From positions 1 through 64,000 of the forward strand of contig NZ_JODL01000015.1 of NCBI RefSeq assembly GCF_000718985.1: a stretch of DNA of 64,000 nt, read 5' to 3'. Made by a program: the position numbers and the translations under genes. This stretch comes from Streptomyces megasporus (GTDB lineage: Bacteria > Actinomycetota > Actinomycetes > Streptomycetales > Streptomycetaceae). Under the pieces are notes generated by a model that saw nothing but the letters and a program-made list of their open reading frames with translations, did not search any database and was not told the origin of the DNA. Shown one piece after another: positions 9,015 to 17,897 of the stretch; position 1 is the first letter of the stretch, and every line of letters begins with the position of its first letter.

Positions 9015-9497
9015 ATGATTCGTCCAACACGCGCGGCGTCCGGTTTGTTCCGGTCGGGACCGTGCCTCTTCCGCCCCTCCCGTCGCCGAATTCCCGTGCG
9101 CCTCCCGGGCCGCACCGCCCCCTGGAACGGCTCGGCTCCTCCGGACGCGCTGCCGGACGCGCTGGACGTCCCGGAGACCGCCGGACGGGCGCTGCTGCGG
9201 CGACGCGGCCTCCGCGCGGGTGCGGTGGCCTGGGACCCCGCCACGCGGCGGATGAGGTTCCTCCTCCCTCCGGGCTGCGCGGAGGAGGTGCCGGGCCTAC
9301 TGGAGTGGCTGGAGTGGCGCGGGATCGAGCTGGATCTGGCCGCCCTGACCGCGTACGACCCTCGGGAGGCCGCCGTGTGGCTGCGGCCTCCCGGGCGGGG
9401 CTGTGACGCGGACGTCGTCGGCCTGGTGAGCGCGGCGGCGACGGAGTGTCACCGCGCGCGGCTCGCCCACGCGACTCAGCCGTTCGCCTTCTCGTAG
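9015..9497 (+). CDS. SCO3374-family protein of unknown function
   Basis: A protein of up to 160 residues between clpC and lsr2, the position of SCO3374 in S. coelicolor; homologues carry that label in automated annotation. The conserved-looking part begins near residue 45 and contains GRALLRRRGL and the Trp-rich segment LLEWLEWRGIELDL (about 95-108). No membrane helix, signal or catalytic motif was recognised. The ATG at 9015 has a poor ribosome-binding site; GTG codons at about 9060 and 9098 are alternative starts that would remove an Arg-rich N-terminus. The 3' end overlaps the convergent lsr2 gene by 22 bases. I cannot propose a function. Confidence 0.6.
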   Translation: MIRPTRAASGLFRSGPCLFRPSRRRIPVRLPGRTAPWNGSAPPDALPDALDVPETAGRALLRRRGLRAGAVAWDPATRRMRFLLPPGCAEEVPGLLEWLEWRGIELDLAALTAYDPREAAVWLRPPGRGCDADVVGLVSAAATECHRARLAHATQPFAFS

Positions 9498-9808
9498 GCC
9501 TCGCGGATGTTGGCGGGAACACGGCCCCGGTCGTTGACCTCGTAGCCGTTCGCCTTCGCCCAGGCGCGAATCTTCGCGGTGTCCTGGGTGGCGCCGGAGG
9601 ACGGGCGGGCCGCCTTGCCGCGAGCCGAACGGCCACCGGTGCGACGACCGTTCTTGACGTAGGGCTCGAGCAGGCCGCGGAGCTTGTCCGCGTTGGCGGT
9701 GGTGAGATCGATCTCGTAGGTCTTGCCGTCGAGAGCGAACGTCACGGTCTCGTCCGCCTCACCGCCGTCGATGTCGTCGACAAGAAGGACCTGTACCTTC
9801 TGCGCCAC
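9476..9808 (-). CDS. lsr2: Lsr2 nucleoid-associated protein (xenogeneic silencer)
   Basis: A 110-residue H-NS-like protein. The N-terminal dimerisation domain (about 1-60) includes MAQKVQVLLVDDIDGGEADE, and a basic linker (GRRTGGRSARGKAARP) precedes the DNA-binding domain (about 73-110) with NDRGRVPANIREAYEKA. The Arg-Gly-Arg at about 94-96 is the AT-hook-like motif that enters the minor groove of AT-rich DNA. Lsr2 binds and silences AT-rich acquired genes, including antibiotic clusters, in Streptomyces. The GTG start is preceded by GGGAG. The upstream 170 bases are notably AT-richer than the surroundings, which would allow autoregulation. The position next to clpC is conserved across actinobacteria. 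Confidence 0.97.
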   Translation of the reverse strand: MAQKVQVLLVDDIDGGEADETVTFALDGKTYEIDLTTANADKLRGLLEPYVKNGRRTGGRSARGKAARPSSGATQDTAKIRAWAKANGYEVNDRGRVPANIREAYEKANG

Positions 9809-9979
9809 CGGTTACTCCCATTCGTCGTGTGCGGTCAGTCCTCGAAAACCGATTACTGATACTGACGAAGAAAGCAAACCGCTTTTCCCGGGAAAACACA
9901 AACCCTCCGCGAACTCCCTCCTGGTAGAGCGGCCGGATTGGAGGGATCTTTCGGACATAGGGTTCACGGCAGCCGGGAC

Positions 9980-10507
9980 TCATAGGTGCAGCAGCATCCG
10001 CGTGTTACCCAAGGCGTTGGGTTTCACTCGTTCGAGCCCCAGGAACTCCGCTACACCCTCGTCATAGGAACGGAGCAGCTCGCTGTAGACATCCCCGTCC
10101 ACCGGAGTCTCGCCGATCTCGGTGAAGCCGTGACGGGCGAAGAAGTCCACTTCGAAGGTGAGGCAGAAAATACGCCTCACACCGAGCCAACGCGCGGTCT
10201 GCAGAAGCTTCTCCAGCACCAGGTGTCCCACTCCGGCGCCCTTGATCGCGGGATCCACCGCCAGCGTGCGGACTTCCGCCAGGTCCTCCCACATCACGTG
10301 GAGCGCGCCGCAGGCCACCACCTTGGCGTCGTGGTCGCGTTCCGCCACCCAGAACTCCTGGATGTCCTCGTAAAGCGTCACCGTCGCTTTGTCGAGCAGG
10401 ATGCGATCGCGTGCGTAGACGTCGATGAGGCGACGGATGGCGCGCACATCACTGGTTCTCGCCCTGCGGACGGTGACCTCGCTTACCGGGCTTAGACCTT
10501 CTGGCAT
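9980..10507 (-). CDS. GNAT amino-acid N-acetyltransferase (NAGS-like)
   Basis: A 175-residue single GNAT domain. Acetyl-CoA-binding motif A is VDPAIKGAGVG (84-94), followed by the C-terminal FFARHGF segment (122-128). The core resembles the short stand-alone N-acetylglutamate synthases of actinobacteria (Rv2747 type), which make the first arginine intermediate from glutamate and acetyl-CoA, and the S. coelicolor orthologue in this position is usually annotated as an amino-acid N-acetyltransferase. Residues after about 140 form a C-terminal extension ending LGNTRMLLHL. The start is at MPEGLSPVSE; a start at the later VRRARTSD region cannot be excluded. It is separated from the upstream BlaI gene by 9 bases, so the two may be cotranscribed. 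Substrate is inferred from the family only. Confidence 0.72.
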   Translation of the reverse strand: MPEGLSPVSEVTVRRARTSDVRAIRRLIDVYARDRILLDKATVTLYEDIQEFWVAERDHDAKVVACGALHVMWEDLAEVRTLAVDPAIKGAGVGHLVLEKLLQTARWLGVRRIFCLTFEVDFFARHGFTEIGETPVDGDVYSELLRSYDEGVAEFLGLERVKPNALGNTRMLLHL

Positions 10508-10516
10508 GTTCGGACG

Positions 10517-10927
10517 CTATCGCCCCGAAGCCCCATCGCTCTCCTCGGGGGCGTCGAGATGGACTCCGGCGGGTTGCACGACGCGCAGGGCGTCCCGCAA
10601 GGCTTCCTCCTGTTCCGGCGACATCATGCCGAAGAAGGCCACAAGCGCCGCGGCCGGGTTGTCGCTCGTGGCCCACGCCTCGTTCATGAGGGCGGCGGAG
10701 TAGGCGGCGCGCGTGGAGACCGCCTCATATCGATAGGCCCGGCCTTCTCGCTCGCGCCGCACCCAGCCCTTCTCCCGGAGGTTGTCCATTACCGTCATGA
10801 CGGTGGTGTAGGCGATCGGCCGTTCCCGCCGAAGGTCTTCGAGGACTTCTCGCACGGTGACGGGTCGGTTCCACCGCCATACCCGCGTCATCACCGCGTC
10901 TTCCAACTCTCCCAGTGGCCGAGGCAC
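10517..10927 (-). CDS. BlaI/MecI/CopY-family transcriptional regulator
   Basis: A 136-residue winged-helix repressor. It begins MPRPLGELEDAVM, the usual BlaI opening, and the recognition helix lies in IAYTTVMTVMDNLREKGW (38-55), followed by the wing REREGRAYRYEAV. Residues about 70-120 form the helical dimerisation part. In beta-lactam and copper systems the family is paired with a BlaR1/M56 sensor protease, and none is present in this window, so the inducing signal is unknown. The GTG start is used. The downstream neighbour is the acetyltransferase gene, 9 bases away. Confidence 0.88.
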   Translation of the reverse strand: MPRPLGELEDAVMTRVWRWNRPVTVREVLEDLRRERPIAYTTVMTVMDNLREKGWVRREREGRAYRYEAVSTRAAYSAALMNEAWATSDNPAAALVAFFGMMSPEQEEALRDALRVVQPAGVHLDAPEESDGASGR

Positions 10928-11004
10928 ACCAAGAACAATAGTCGCATATGCACCGCATTGGCCGTTTTATTTCGTCCGCTCGGACATCCTCGCCCCGGAC
11001 GCAC

Positions 11005-11054
11005 GGAAGGGCGTGGGGCGCGAGAGGTTCCCCTCTCGTGCCCCACGCCCTTCC
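11005..11054. terminator. Long terminator hairpin
   Basis: Arms 11005-11027 and 11032-11054 form a 23-bp stem with one mismatch around a TTCC loop. It follows the minus-strand small membrane-protein gene (ends 11124) and precedes blaI-type gene transcription, so it insulates the two. Confidence 0.85.
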
Positions 11055-11123
11055 GCCGCTCTCGGGTCTCTCCGCCCGGTCCGCGGCCGGTTTCGTGGCC
11101 GCCGCGATCGTCCGCGGCCGTCT

Positions 11124-11309
11124 CTAGGCCCGTCCCTCGCCGTCCGCGTGCGACGAGCGCCGGGCCTCGGCCTGCGCCGCGAGCGCGTCCACCACGGCGT
11201 CCTCCTTGGCCTTGTTGGCACCACCCTGGTTCTTGACGATCGTCACGATGACCGCGGTGAAGGCCACGGCCATCACCACGGACGGGGTGAGTGCGGCGAT
11301 GTACTCCAT
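11124..11309 (-). CDS. Small single-pass membrane protein
   Basis: A 61-residue protein. Residues 4-25 (IAALTPSVVMAVAFTAVIVTIV) form one transmembrane helix, followed by a charged cytosolic-type tail, KNQGGANKAKEDAVVDALAAQ then RSSHADGEGRA. The ATG is preceded by a strong GGAGGAGG about 8 bases upstream, which decides this start over the much longer open frame. It is flanked by strong hairpins at 11005-11054 and 11370-11409, so it is probably monocistronic. I do not recognise a family; small proteins of this kind occur at this locus in other streptomycetes. No function can be assigned. Confidence 0.7.
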   Translation of the reverse strand: MEYIAALTPSVVMAVAFTAVIVTIVKNQGGANKAKEDAVVDALAAQAEARRSSHADGEGRA

Positions 11310-11369
11310 GCCGGTCAGCCTCCTCCTTGCCGGGTCTCCCAGCGTAACCGGCGCCCTTCTCCCTCTTGT

Positions 11370-11409
11370 CGCGCGGCCCGCCCTCCGATCCGGGAGGGCG
11401 GGCCGCGCG
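11370..11409. terminator. Terminator hairpin
   Basis: A perfect 17-bp stem (11370-11386 with 11393-11409) around a 6-base loop. It follows the minus-strand gene ending at 11444 and separates it from the small membrane-protein gene. Confidence 0.87.
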
Positions 11410-11443
11410 AGAAGGGGGGGACGCGGGAGAGAAGGAGGCGGGG

Positions 11444-11956
11444 TCAGACCGGGAGGGCCCGACGGGACGGCGGCGTGGAACGGTGGCGGGGCGGGAAGAC
11501 GTCGGCCGGGGTGGGCACCCGGTCGCGGGAGCCGTACGCCTCCACGGGGTCGGCCCACTCCTCGCAGCGCCGCAACAGTTCGGCACGGCGCCGCGCCTCC
11601 GCCCGGCGGGCGGGCCGGGCGCACAGCGCCCGCAGGGCCGCCACGTCCTCCCCGCACGGCGGGCAGCCCGCCGCGAGGGCCTCCTCCAGCCTCGCCAGGT
11701 ACCCGGACTCGGTGCCCGGCAGCGCGGCGCGGTAGCGCGCGAGGTCGGCCGCCAGGAACGCTCTCAGCCGCTCGACCTCCCGCCGGGCCTCGTCCACCGC
11801 CTCGGCCAGCCACCGGTACTCCCGCGCCTCTCTCGCCCGGCGTCTCTTGACGGGCAGCGGCGTCGGCAGGGACGGCGGGGACGGAGCGAGGACCGACTGG
11901 AGCGCGACGGCGAGAGCGCGCCTGAGCACGCACAGCTCGTCGGCGCTGAAGGCCAT
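11444..11956 (-). CDS. Hypothetical helical, cysteine-containing protein
   Basis: A 170-residue Arg/Ala-rich protein predicted to be mostly helical: a long charged helix (about 40-85, REAREYRWLAEAVDEARR) is followed by a Cys-containing segment GCPPCGEDVAALRALC (about 97-112) and a second helix. The C-terminus is Pro/Arg-rich. The CxxC might bind metal, but that is speculative. Two starts are plausible: the ATG at 11956 (GAGGAGG directly before it, unusually close), or the ATG at 11986, where a TANNNT hexamer 6-7 bases upstream suggests a leaderless transcript. I recognise no family. Confidence 0.55.
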   Translation of the reverse strand: MAFSADELCVLRRALAVALQSVLAPSPPSLPTPLPVKRRRAREAREYRWLAEAVDEARREVERLRAFLAADLARYRAALPGTESGYLARLEEALAAGCPPCGEDVAALRALCARPARRAEARRRAELLRRCEEWADPVEAYGSRDRVPTPADVFPPRHRSTPPSRRALPV

Positions 11957-12119
11957 GCCTCCTCGGGGGCCATGGGGGGTGGGCATATACGGACAGTACG
12001 GTACGTAGCGGAGTAATCGTTCCACCGTCCGGCCGTGTCTTCCCACGGTCCCCCACGAGCCCCCACGAGTTCCCTCGGCGCCCCTGGGCCACCCGCGCCG
12101 GGGCCACGACGGCCTCCGC

Positions 12120-12917
12120 TCAGCCGCGCGCCATGTTCCGCTCGTAGACCAGCCGCAGACCGATCAGGGTCAGCCACGGCTCGTGCTCGTCGATGGCCGA
12201 CGCCTCGCCCAGCACCATGGGGGCCAGGCCGCCGGTGGCGATGACGGTCACGTCGTTCGGGTCGTCGGCCAGCTCGCGGGCCATCCGCTCCGCCACACCG
12301 TCCACCTGACCGGCGAAGCCGTAGAGGATGCCGGCCTGCATCGCCTCGACGGTGTTCTTGCCGATGACGCTGCGCGGGCGGGCCAGTTCGATCTTGCGGA
12401 GCTGCGCCCCGCGCACACCGAGGGCGTCGACGGAGATCTCGATGCCCGGGGCGATCACGCCGCCGGTGTACTCGCCGCGGGCGGAGATGGCGTCGAAGGT
12501 GGTGGCCGTGCCGAAGTCCACGACGATGCTCGGGCCGCCGTACAGCTCGACCGCCGCCACCGCGTTGATGATCCGGTCCGCGCCGACCTCCTTGGGGTTG
12601 TCCATCAGGATGGGCACCCCGGTCTTGACGCCCGGTTCGACCAGTACGGACGGGATGTCGCCGTAGTGCCGGCGCGTCACCTCGCGCAGTTCGTGGAGGA
12701 CGGAGGGGACGGTGGAACAGATGGAGATGCCGTCGACGCCGTCCCCCAACTCCTCGCCGAGCAACGGGTGCATGCCCATCAGGCCCTGGAGCAGGACGGC
12801 CCACTCGTCGGCGGTGCGGCGGGGGTCGGTGGAGATCCGCCAGTGCTCGACGATCTCGTCGCCGTCGAACAGGCCGAGGACGGTCTGGGTGTTGCCGACG
12901 TCGATCGTGAGCAGCAT
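12120..12917 (-). CDS. coaX: Type III pantothenate kinase
   Basis: A 265-residue ASKHA-fold kinase that phosphorylates pantothenate in the first step of CoA synthesis. Phosphate-1 motif TIDVGNTQT (4-12, D6), the GADR motif (112-115; D114 is the likely general base) and phosphate-2 motif VVDFGTATT (132-140) are all present, as is the C-terminal ATGGLAP adenosine loop (227-233). The family length of about 260 fits. The ATG shares one base with the nadC stop (TGATG), so translation is coupled to nadC. The type III enzyme is insensitive to CoA feedback and needs a monovalent cation. The gene is the last of the five-gene NAD/CoA chain. Confidence 0.95.
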   Translation of the reverse strand: MLLTIDVGNTQTVLGLFDGDEIVEHWRISTDPRRTADEWAVLLQGLMGMHPLLGEELGDGVDGISICSTVPSVLHELREVTRRHYGDIPSVLVEPGVKTGVPILMDNPKEVGADRIINAVAAVELYGGPSIVVDFGTATTFDAISARGEYTGGVIAPGIEISVDALGVRGAQLRKIELARPRSVIGKNTVEAMQAGILYGFAGQVDGVAERMARELADDPNDVTVIATGGLAPMVLGEASAIDEHEPWLTLIGLRLVYERNMARG

Positions 12918-14005
12918 CAGGCGTCCTCCCCCCGCGCCCCGTCCTCTGCCCCGTTCCCCGCCCCGTCGCGCGTCTCGTCACGCAGGTCCAGGCCGATGTC
13001 GAGGATCGGGGAGGAGTGGGTGAGGCCGCCCACCGCCAGGTAGTCCACGCCGGTGGCCGCGTAGGCGCGGGCGTTGTCGAGGGTGAGACGGCCGGAGGAC
13101 TCCAGCCGGGCCCGGCCCGCGACCAGCCGCACCGCCTCGGCGGTCTCCTCGGGGGTGAAGTTGTCCAGCAGGATCAGGTCGGCGCCCTCGGCGAGGACGG
13201 GCTCGATCTGGTCGAGCCGGTCCACCTCCACCTCGATCGGCACGCCGGGGAACTCCTCGCGGACCCTGCGGAACGCCTCGGCCACCCCGCCGGCCGCGAT
13301 CACGTGGTTGTCCTTGATCAGCGCGGCGTCCGACAGCGACATCCGGTGGTTGACGCCGCCGCCGCAGCGCACCGCGTACTTCTCCAGGGCGCGCAGGCCC
13401 GGAGTCGTCTTGCGGGTGTCGCGGACCTTCGCGTCCGTGCCCTGGAGAGCGTCGGCCCAGGCCCGGGTGGCGGTGGCGATGCCCGACAGCCGGCACAGCA
13501 GGTTGAGGGCGCTGCGCTCGGCGGTGAGCAGGTCGCGGGTGCGGGTGCGGACCGACAGCAGCTTCTGGCCCGCGGTCACGCGGTCGCCGTCCTCGACGTG
13601 CCGCTCGACCTCGAACTCCTCGGTGCAGACCACCGACAGGACCGCCTCGGCGATCCGCAGCCCTGCGACGGTGCCCGCCTGACGGGCGGTGAAGTCGCCC
13701 ACGGCGACGGCGTCCTCGGGGATGGTCGCGACGGTGGTGACGTCCACGCCGTGGTCGAGGTCCTCCTCGATCGCCATGTGGGCGACGTCCTCGACCTGCA
13801 CCGGGTCAAGTCCCGCGTCCGCCAGCAGGGCGGCCAGGTCCGGGTCCAGTCCGCACTCCAGCGGGTCGAGGTCGAAGTCGTCCTCCGCGCCGCCGCCGCA
13901 GCCGCAACCGTCCCCGCACCCTCCCGCGGTGCCGCTCACCGCCTCGCCTGGGCGGCCGAAGCCGATCTGGAGCAGCGGAAGTTCGTTGGGCGTGGGGCTG
14001 GTCAC
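12917..14005 (-). CDS. nadC: Nicotinate-nucleotide pyrophosphorylase (quinolinate phosphoribosyltransferase)
   Basis: A 362-residue enzyme that converts quinolinate and PRPP to nicotinate mononucleotide. The catalytic part, from about residue 55, contains VRDTRKTTPGLRALEKYAV, GGGVNHRMSL and LIKDNH, the substrate- and Mg/PRPP-binding segments. The first 50 residues are an extension beyond the usual 280-residue enzyme, with cysteines 30, 34 and 36 in GGCGDGCGCGGG plus C51. The GTG start overlaps the nadB stop (GTGA), and the stop overlaps coaX (TGATG). The alternative, a longer frame reading upstream through nadB, is a shadow. The Cys cluster could bind a metal, which is unusual for this enzyme and unproven. 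Confidence 0.95.
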   Translation of the reverse strand: MTSPTPNELPLLQIGFGRPGEAVSGTAGGCGDGCGCGGGAEDDFDLDPLECGLDPDLAALLADAGLDPVQVEDVAHMAIEEDLDHGVDVTTVATIPEDAVAVGDFTARQAGTVAGLRIAEAVLSVVCTEEFEVERHVEDGDRVTAGQKLLSVRTRTRDLLTAERSALNLLCRLSGIATATRAWADALQGTDAKVRDTRKTTPGLRALEKYAVRCGGGVNHRMSLSDAALIKDNHVIAAGGVAEAFRRVREEFPGVPIEVEVDRLDQIEPVLAEGADLILLDNFTPEETAEAVRLVAGRARLESSGRLTLDNARAYAATGVDYLAVGGLTHSSPILDIGLDLRDETRDGAGNGAEDGARGEDA

Positions 14006-15753
14006 GGTGTCTCCTCGGGGGCGACCGGCGGGAAGGCGGTCGAGTCGGTCGTACGGACGACGAGCGTAGAGCCCTCGGCCGTGGGGCGCAGGGCGACGAC
14101 CAGATGTCGGCGCCAGGACACGTCGTCGCGGTCGGGGTGGTCCTCGCGCCAGTGGCAGCCACGGGTCTCCGTGCGGCGCAGGGCGGCGGCGACCAGGACG
14201 CGGGCGACGAGGTGGAGGTTGGCCGTCTCCCAGCTCTCGACGCCGGGTTCGGCGGGCTTGCCCGACGCGGCGGGGGCGTCGGGGACGCGGGGGGCGCCGG
14301 AGGCGTCGACGGCCAGCTCCTCCAGCTCCCGCGCGGCCCGCTCCAGGCTCTCGGCGGACCGCAGCACCCCGGCGCCGGCGGTCATGATCCGCTGGATCGC
14401 GTACCGGGTCTCGGGCGGCAGCGGCGGAACGATCCGCTCGGCGTCGGGGACGACGGGGACGGGGACGCGCGCCGGGGCGCGGGCGATCCGCTCGGCGATC
14501 CGCTCGGCGAAGACCAGGCCCTCCAGCAGGGAGTTGGAGGCCAACCGGTTCGCGCCGTGCACACCGGTGCAGGCGACCTCGCCGCAGGCGTACAGGCCCG
14601 GCACGGTGGTACGGCCTGTCAGGTCGGTGCGGACGCCGCCGGACGCGTAGTGCGCGGCGGGCGCGACCGGGATCGGTTCGGTGACCGGGTCGATGCCGTG
14701 GGAGCGGCAGGCGGCGAGGATGGTGGGAAAACGTTCCTCCCACTTCCGTGCCCCGAAGTGCCGCGCGTCCAGGTACATGTGGTCCGCGCCCCGCTCCCGC
14801 ATCCGCCGCATGATGCCCTTGGCGACGATGTCGCGCGGCGCCAGCTCGGCCAACTCGTGCCGGCCGACCATGAACCGCTCCCCGTCGGCGTCGACCAGGT
14901 ACGCGCCCTCGCCGCGCACGGCCTCCGAGACCAGCGGCTGCTGGCCCTCGCTGCCGGCGCCCAGGTAGAGCACGGTCGGGTGGAACTGGACGAACTCCAG
15001 GTCGGAGACCTCCGCGCCGGCCCGCAGCGCCAGCGCGACGCCGTCGCCGGTGGAGACGGCCGGGTTGGTGGTCGCGGAGAACACCTGCCCCATGCCGCCG
15101 GTGGCCAACACCACCGCCGGGGCGTGCACCGCGCCCACGCCGTCGTGCCGTCCCTCCCCCATCACGTGGAGGGAGACGCCCGCGGCGTGCCCGTCGGCGT
15201 CCTTGAGCAGGTCCAGGACGAGCGCGTTCTCCACCGTCTCGATGCCGGCGTCCCGGACGGCCGCCACCAGCGCCCGGCTGACCTCCGCGCCGGTCGCGTC
15301 ACCGCCCGCGTGGGCGATGCGGCGGCGGTGGTGGCCGCCCTCGCGGGTCAGCTCGATCTCCCCCGTCTCCGGGGAGGTGTCGAACCGCGCGCCGACCTCG
15401 ATCAGCCGCCGCACCGCTCCGGGGCCCTCGGTGACCAGCGTCCGCACGGCGGTCTCGTCGCACAGGTCGGCACCCGCGACCAGGGTGTCGACGAGGTGCT
15501 GCTCGGGGGTGTCGCCCTCGCCCAGCGCGGCGGCGATCCCGCCCTGCGCCCAGCGCGTGGAGCCGTCGTCCAGCCGGGCCTTGGTGACGATCACCGTCCG
15601 CCGGCCGGCGGCGGCGCAGCGCAGGGCGACCGTCAGCCCGGCCACGCCGGAGCCGACCACCACCACGTCCGCCTTGATCACCCAGCCGGGGCGCGGGCCC
15701 GCCAGGCGCAGGGCCGGCACCCCGCCGGCCGTGCCGTGCACGCCCGCGCTCAC
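14002..15753 (-). CDS. nadB: L-aspartate oxidase
   Basis: A 583-residue flavoenzyme of the succinate dehydrogenase/fumarate reductase flavoprotein family that oxidises L-aspartate to iminoaspartate for quinolinate synthesis. The FAD-binding GSGVAGL (34-40) is followed by [13 protein letters not shown] (65-77) and the substrate-loop segment [15 protein letters not shown] (141-155). The second flavin segment includes [28 protein letters not shown] and the NSLLEG motif. The C-terminal helical domain ends with [11 protein letters not shown] start overlaps the panC stop by four bases. Its partner quinolinate synthase NadA is not in the window and must be elsewhere. Confidence 0.96.
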   Translation of the reverse strand: MSAGVHGTAGGVPALRLAGPRPGWVIKADVVVVGSGVAGLTVALRCAAAGRRTVIVTKARLDDGSTRWAQGGIAAALGEGDTPEQHLVDTLVAGADLCDETAVRTLVTEGPGAVRRLIEVGARFDTSPETGEIELTREGGHHRRRIAHAGGDATGAEVSRALVAAVRDAGIETVENALVLDLLKDADGHAAGVSLHVMGEGRHDGVGAVHAPAVVLATGGMGQVFSATTNPAVSTGDGVALALRAGAEVSDLEFVQFHPTVLYLGAGSEGQQPLVSEAVRGEGAYLVDADGERFMVGRHELAELAPRDIVAKGIMRRMRERGADHMYLDARHFGARKWEERFPTILAACRSHGIDPVTEPIPVAPAAHYASGGVRTDLTGRTTVPGLYACGEVACTGVHGANRLASNSLLEGLVFAERIAERIARAPARVPVPVVPDAERIVPPLPPETRYAIQRIMTAGAGVLRSAESLERAARELEELAVDASGAPRVPDAPAASGKPAEPGVESWETANLHLVARVLVAAALRRTETRGCHWREDHPDRDDVSWRRHLVVALRPTAEGSTLVVRTTDSTAFPPVAPEETP

Positions 15754-16778
15754 CGGGCCTCCTCCGTCCCGTCCAGGCGCAGGCGCACGTTGTCGATCAG
15801 CCGTGTGGCGCCCACCCGGGCCGCCACGGCGAGGACGGCCTCGCCCCGGTGGACGCCGGGCTCCGCGGGGACCTCGGTGAAGTCGGACGGGTCCACCAGG
15901 GCCAGGTAGTCGACGGTCAGCGGCGGGTCCGCCTTCTCGCCCTCCGCCAGGACGGCGCGGGCCGCCGCGCGGACCTCCTCCGGGTCGGCCGGCCCGTCCC
16001 CGCGCATGGCCGCGTCGCGCCCGGCGAACAGGGCGCGGGAGAGGGCCAGGGCCGTGGTGCGCTCCCGCGGCGACAGGTAGCGGTTGCGGCTGGAGAGGGC
16101 CAGCCCGTCGGCCTCGCGCACGGTGGGCACGCCCACGATCTCCACGGGGAAGTTCAGGTCGCGGACCATGCGCGTGATCACGGCGAGCTGCTGCGCGTCC
16201 TTCTCGCCGAAGAGGGCCAGGTCGGGCGCGGTGAGGTGGAGGAACTTGGCGACGACGGTGAGCACCCCGTCGAAGTGGCCGGGGCGGGACGCGCCCTCCA
16301 GCCGCTCGCCCATCGGCCCCGCGGCCACCGTCACCTCGGGCTCGCCGCCGGGGTAGACCTCCTCCACCACCGGCGCGTAGACGACGTCGGCACCCGCCTC
16401 GGCGGCCAGCGCCAGGTCGGCGTCCAGGGTGCGCGGGTAGCGGTCCAGGTCCTCGCCCGCGCCGAACTGCAGCGGGTTGACGAAGACGGTGACCACCACC
16501 TGGCCCTCGGTGCCGACCTGTTCGCGGGCGGTCCGGACCAGGCCGGCGTGGCCCTCGTGCAGGGCGCCCATGGTCATCACCACCGCCCGCCGGCCGCGGC
16601 GCGGCAGGGCGCGCAGCTCGGCGGCGGTGCGCAGCACGGGCACGGGCACGGTTCGGCTCCTTCGGTCGGCGGCCGGGCCGCTCTCGGTCTCGGTGGTCGA
16701 GGTCTGGCTGGTCGGGGTTTGGGTGGTCGGGGTTTGGGTGGTCGAGGGCTCGGTGGTCGGGCCGGCGAGGTCGGTCAC
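15750..16778 (-). CDS. panC: Pantothenate synthetase
   Basis: A 342-residue enzyme that joins pantoate and beta-alanine using ATP. The nucleotidyl-transferase core starts near residue 46; HIGH-like motif [13 protein letters not shown] (68-80) and the segments [20 protein letters not shown] and LSSRNRYLS are diagnostic. The first 40 residues are a Thr/Gln/Ser-rich extension with pentapeptide repeats of the type TTQTP, encoded by a 15-base tandem repeat, and are unlikely to be structured. The GTG start overlaps the stop of the DUF2520 gene (GTGA); internal starts after the repeat cannot be excluded. panD, which lies beside panC in mycobacteria, is absent here. Confidence 0.95.
   Translation of the reverse strand: MTDLAGPTTEPSTTQTPTTQTPTSQTSTTETESGPAADRRSRTVPVPVLRTAAELRALPRRGRRAVVMTMGALHEGHAGLVRTAREQVGTEGQVVVTVFVNPLQFGAGEDLDRYPRTLDADLALAAEAGADVVYAPVVEEVYPGGEPEVTVAAGPMGERLEGASRPGHFDGVLTVVAKFLHLTAPDLALFGEKDAQQLAVITRMVRDLNFPVEIVGVPTVREADGLALSSRNRYLSPRERTTALALSRALFAGRDAAMRGDGPADPEEVRAAARAVLAEGEKADPPLTVDYLALVDPSDFTEVPAEPGVHRGEAVLAVAARVGATRLIDNVRLRLDGTEEAR
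16692..16766. repeat. 15-bp tandem repeat, about five copies, inside panC
   Basis: Imperfect copies of a GGTGGTCGGGGTTTG-like unit run through the 5' end of panC in frame, encoding the five-residue repeats [15 protein letters not shown] on the minus strand. Because the period is a multiple of three, copy-number change would alter only the length of the disordered N-terminus. Confidence 0.82.
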
Positions 16779-17686
16779 GGGGTGCTCCCGTCCGAGAGGA
16801 CCTCCAGCAGGTCCTCGGCCAGCTCCGGCTTGAGCAGGCCGTTCGCCAGGGCGCGGTCCGCGGTGGTGCGGGCCATGGCCAGATAGCCCGTCACCGCCTG
16901 CGGCGCGTGGCGGCGCAGCTCGGCGACGTGGGCGGCGACCGTGCCGGCGTCGCCTCGGGCGACCGGGCCGGTCAGCGCGGCGTCGCCGGAGCGCAGGGCG
17001 TTGTCCAGGGCCGCGCCGAGCAGCGGGCCGAGCATCCGGTCCGGCGCGGCGACCCCGGCCGTGCGCAGCAGCTCCATCGCCTGGGCGACCAGGGTGACCA
17101 GATGGTTGGCGCCGATGGCCAGGGCCGCGTGGTAGAGCGGGCGGGCCTCCTCGGCGATCCACTCCGGCTCCCCGCCCATCTCGATGACCAGCGCCTCGGC
17201 GGCCAGCCGCAGCTCCTCGGGCGCGGTGACCCCGAACGAGCAGCCCGCCAGCCGGTCCACGTCCACGGGGGTGCCGGTGAACGTCATCACCGGGTGGAGC
17301 GCCAGCGGCAGGGCGCCGGCCCGTGTCGCCGGGTCCAGGACGGCGATCCCGTAGCGGCCGGAGGCGTGCGCCAGGAGTTGGCCGGGCCGTACGGCGCCGG
17401 TGGCGGCCAGGCCGGCGACCAGGCCGGGCAGGGCGTCGTCGGGGACGGTGAGCAGCACGAGGTCGGCGCGGGCCAGCACCTCGGCGGGCTCCACCAGCGG
17501 CACTCCCGGCAGCAGGGCCTCGGCCCGGCGGCGGGAGGCGTCGGAGACCCCGGACGCGGCCACCGGGCGGTGCCCTGCGAGCCTCAGCGCGGCGGCGAGG
17601 GCGGGGCCGACGCGTCCCGCGCCGACGACGCCGACCTTCAGGCGCGCGGGACGGTCCCCGGCGGCACCGGAGGGATGTTCGTTCAC
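16775..17686 (-). CDS. Rossmann-like DUF2520-family oxidoreductase homologue
   Basis: A 303-residue protein with an NAD(P)-binding GxGxxG motif, [13 protein letters not shown] (18-30), and a C-terminal helical domain (about 160-300) of the DUF2520 type containing [15 protein letters not shown]. It resembles ketopantoate/6-phosphogluconate-type dehydrogenases, and its place directly before panC here and, as I recall, in mycobacteria (Rv3603c) suggests a role in pantothenate supply, but no activity has been proven for the family that I know of. The GTG start at 17686 gives a compact protein; the open frame upstream is low-complexity. It heads the chain of five overlapping genes, so the operon promoter should lie in 17687-17897. 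Confidence 0.85.
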   Translation of the reverse strand: MNEHPSGAAGDRPARLKVGVVGAGRVGPALAAALRLAGHRPVAASGVSDASRRRAEALLPGVPLVEPAEVLARADLVLLTVPDDALPGLVAGLAATGAVRPGQLLAHASGRYGIAVLDPATRAGALPLALHPVMTFTGTPVDVDRLAGCSFGVTAPEELRLAAEALVIEMGGEPEWIAEEARPLYHAALAIGANHLVTLVAQAMELLRTAGVAAPDRMLGPLLGAALDNALRSGDAALTGPVARGDAGTVAAHVAELRRHAPQAVTGYLAMARTTADRALANGLLKPELAEDLLEVLSDGSTP

Positions 17687-17897
17687 GTGGGCGGACCTTC
17701 CGTTCCAGTCCGTGGGGTTCCCCGGGCGGGAGGTCGGGGCATCGGTACCGGACGATTGTTGCCATGCTACGCGGACACCGCGGGATCCCGGTCCGCACGG
17801 TGGGACGGCGGCCGGACGGCGGGCGGTTCCGCGGTGGGCGCCGCCGGACGTCGGAAACGGGCGGCGGCGACCGCCCCGGTCGGGAATGATCGGACGC

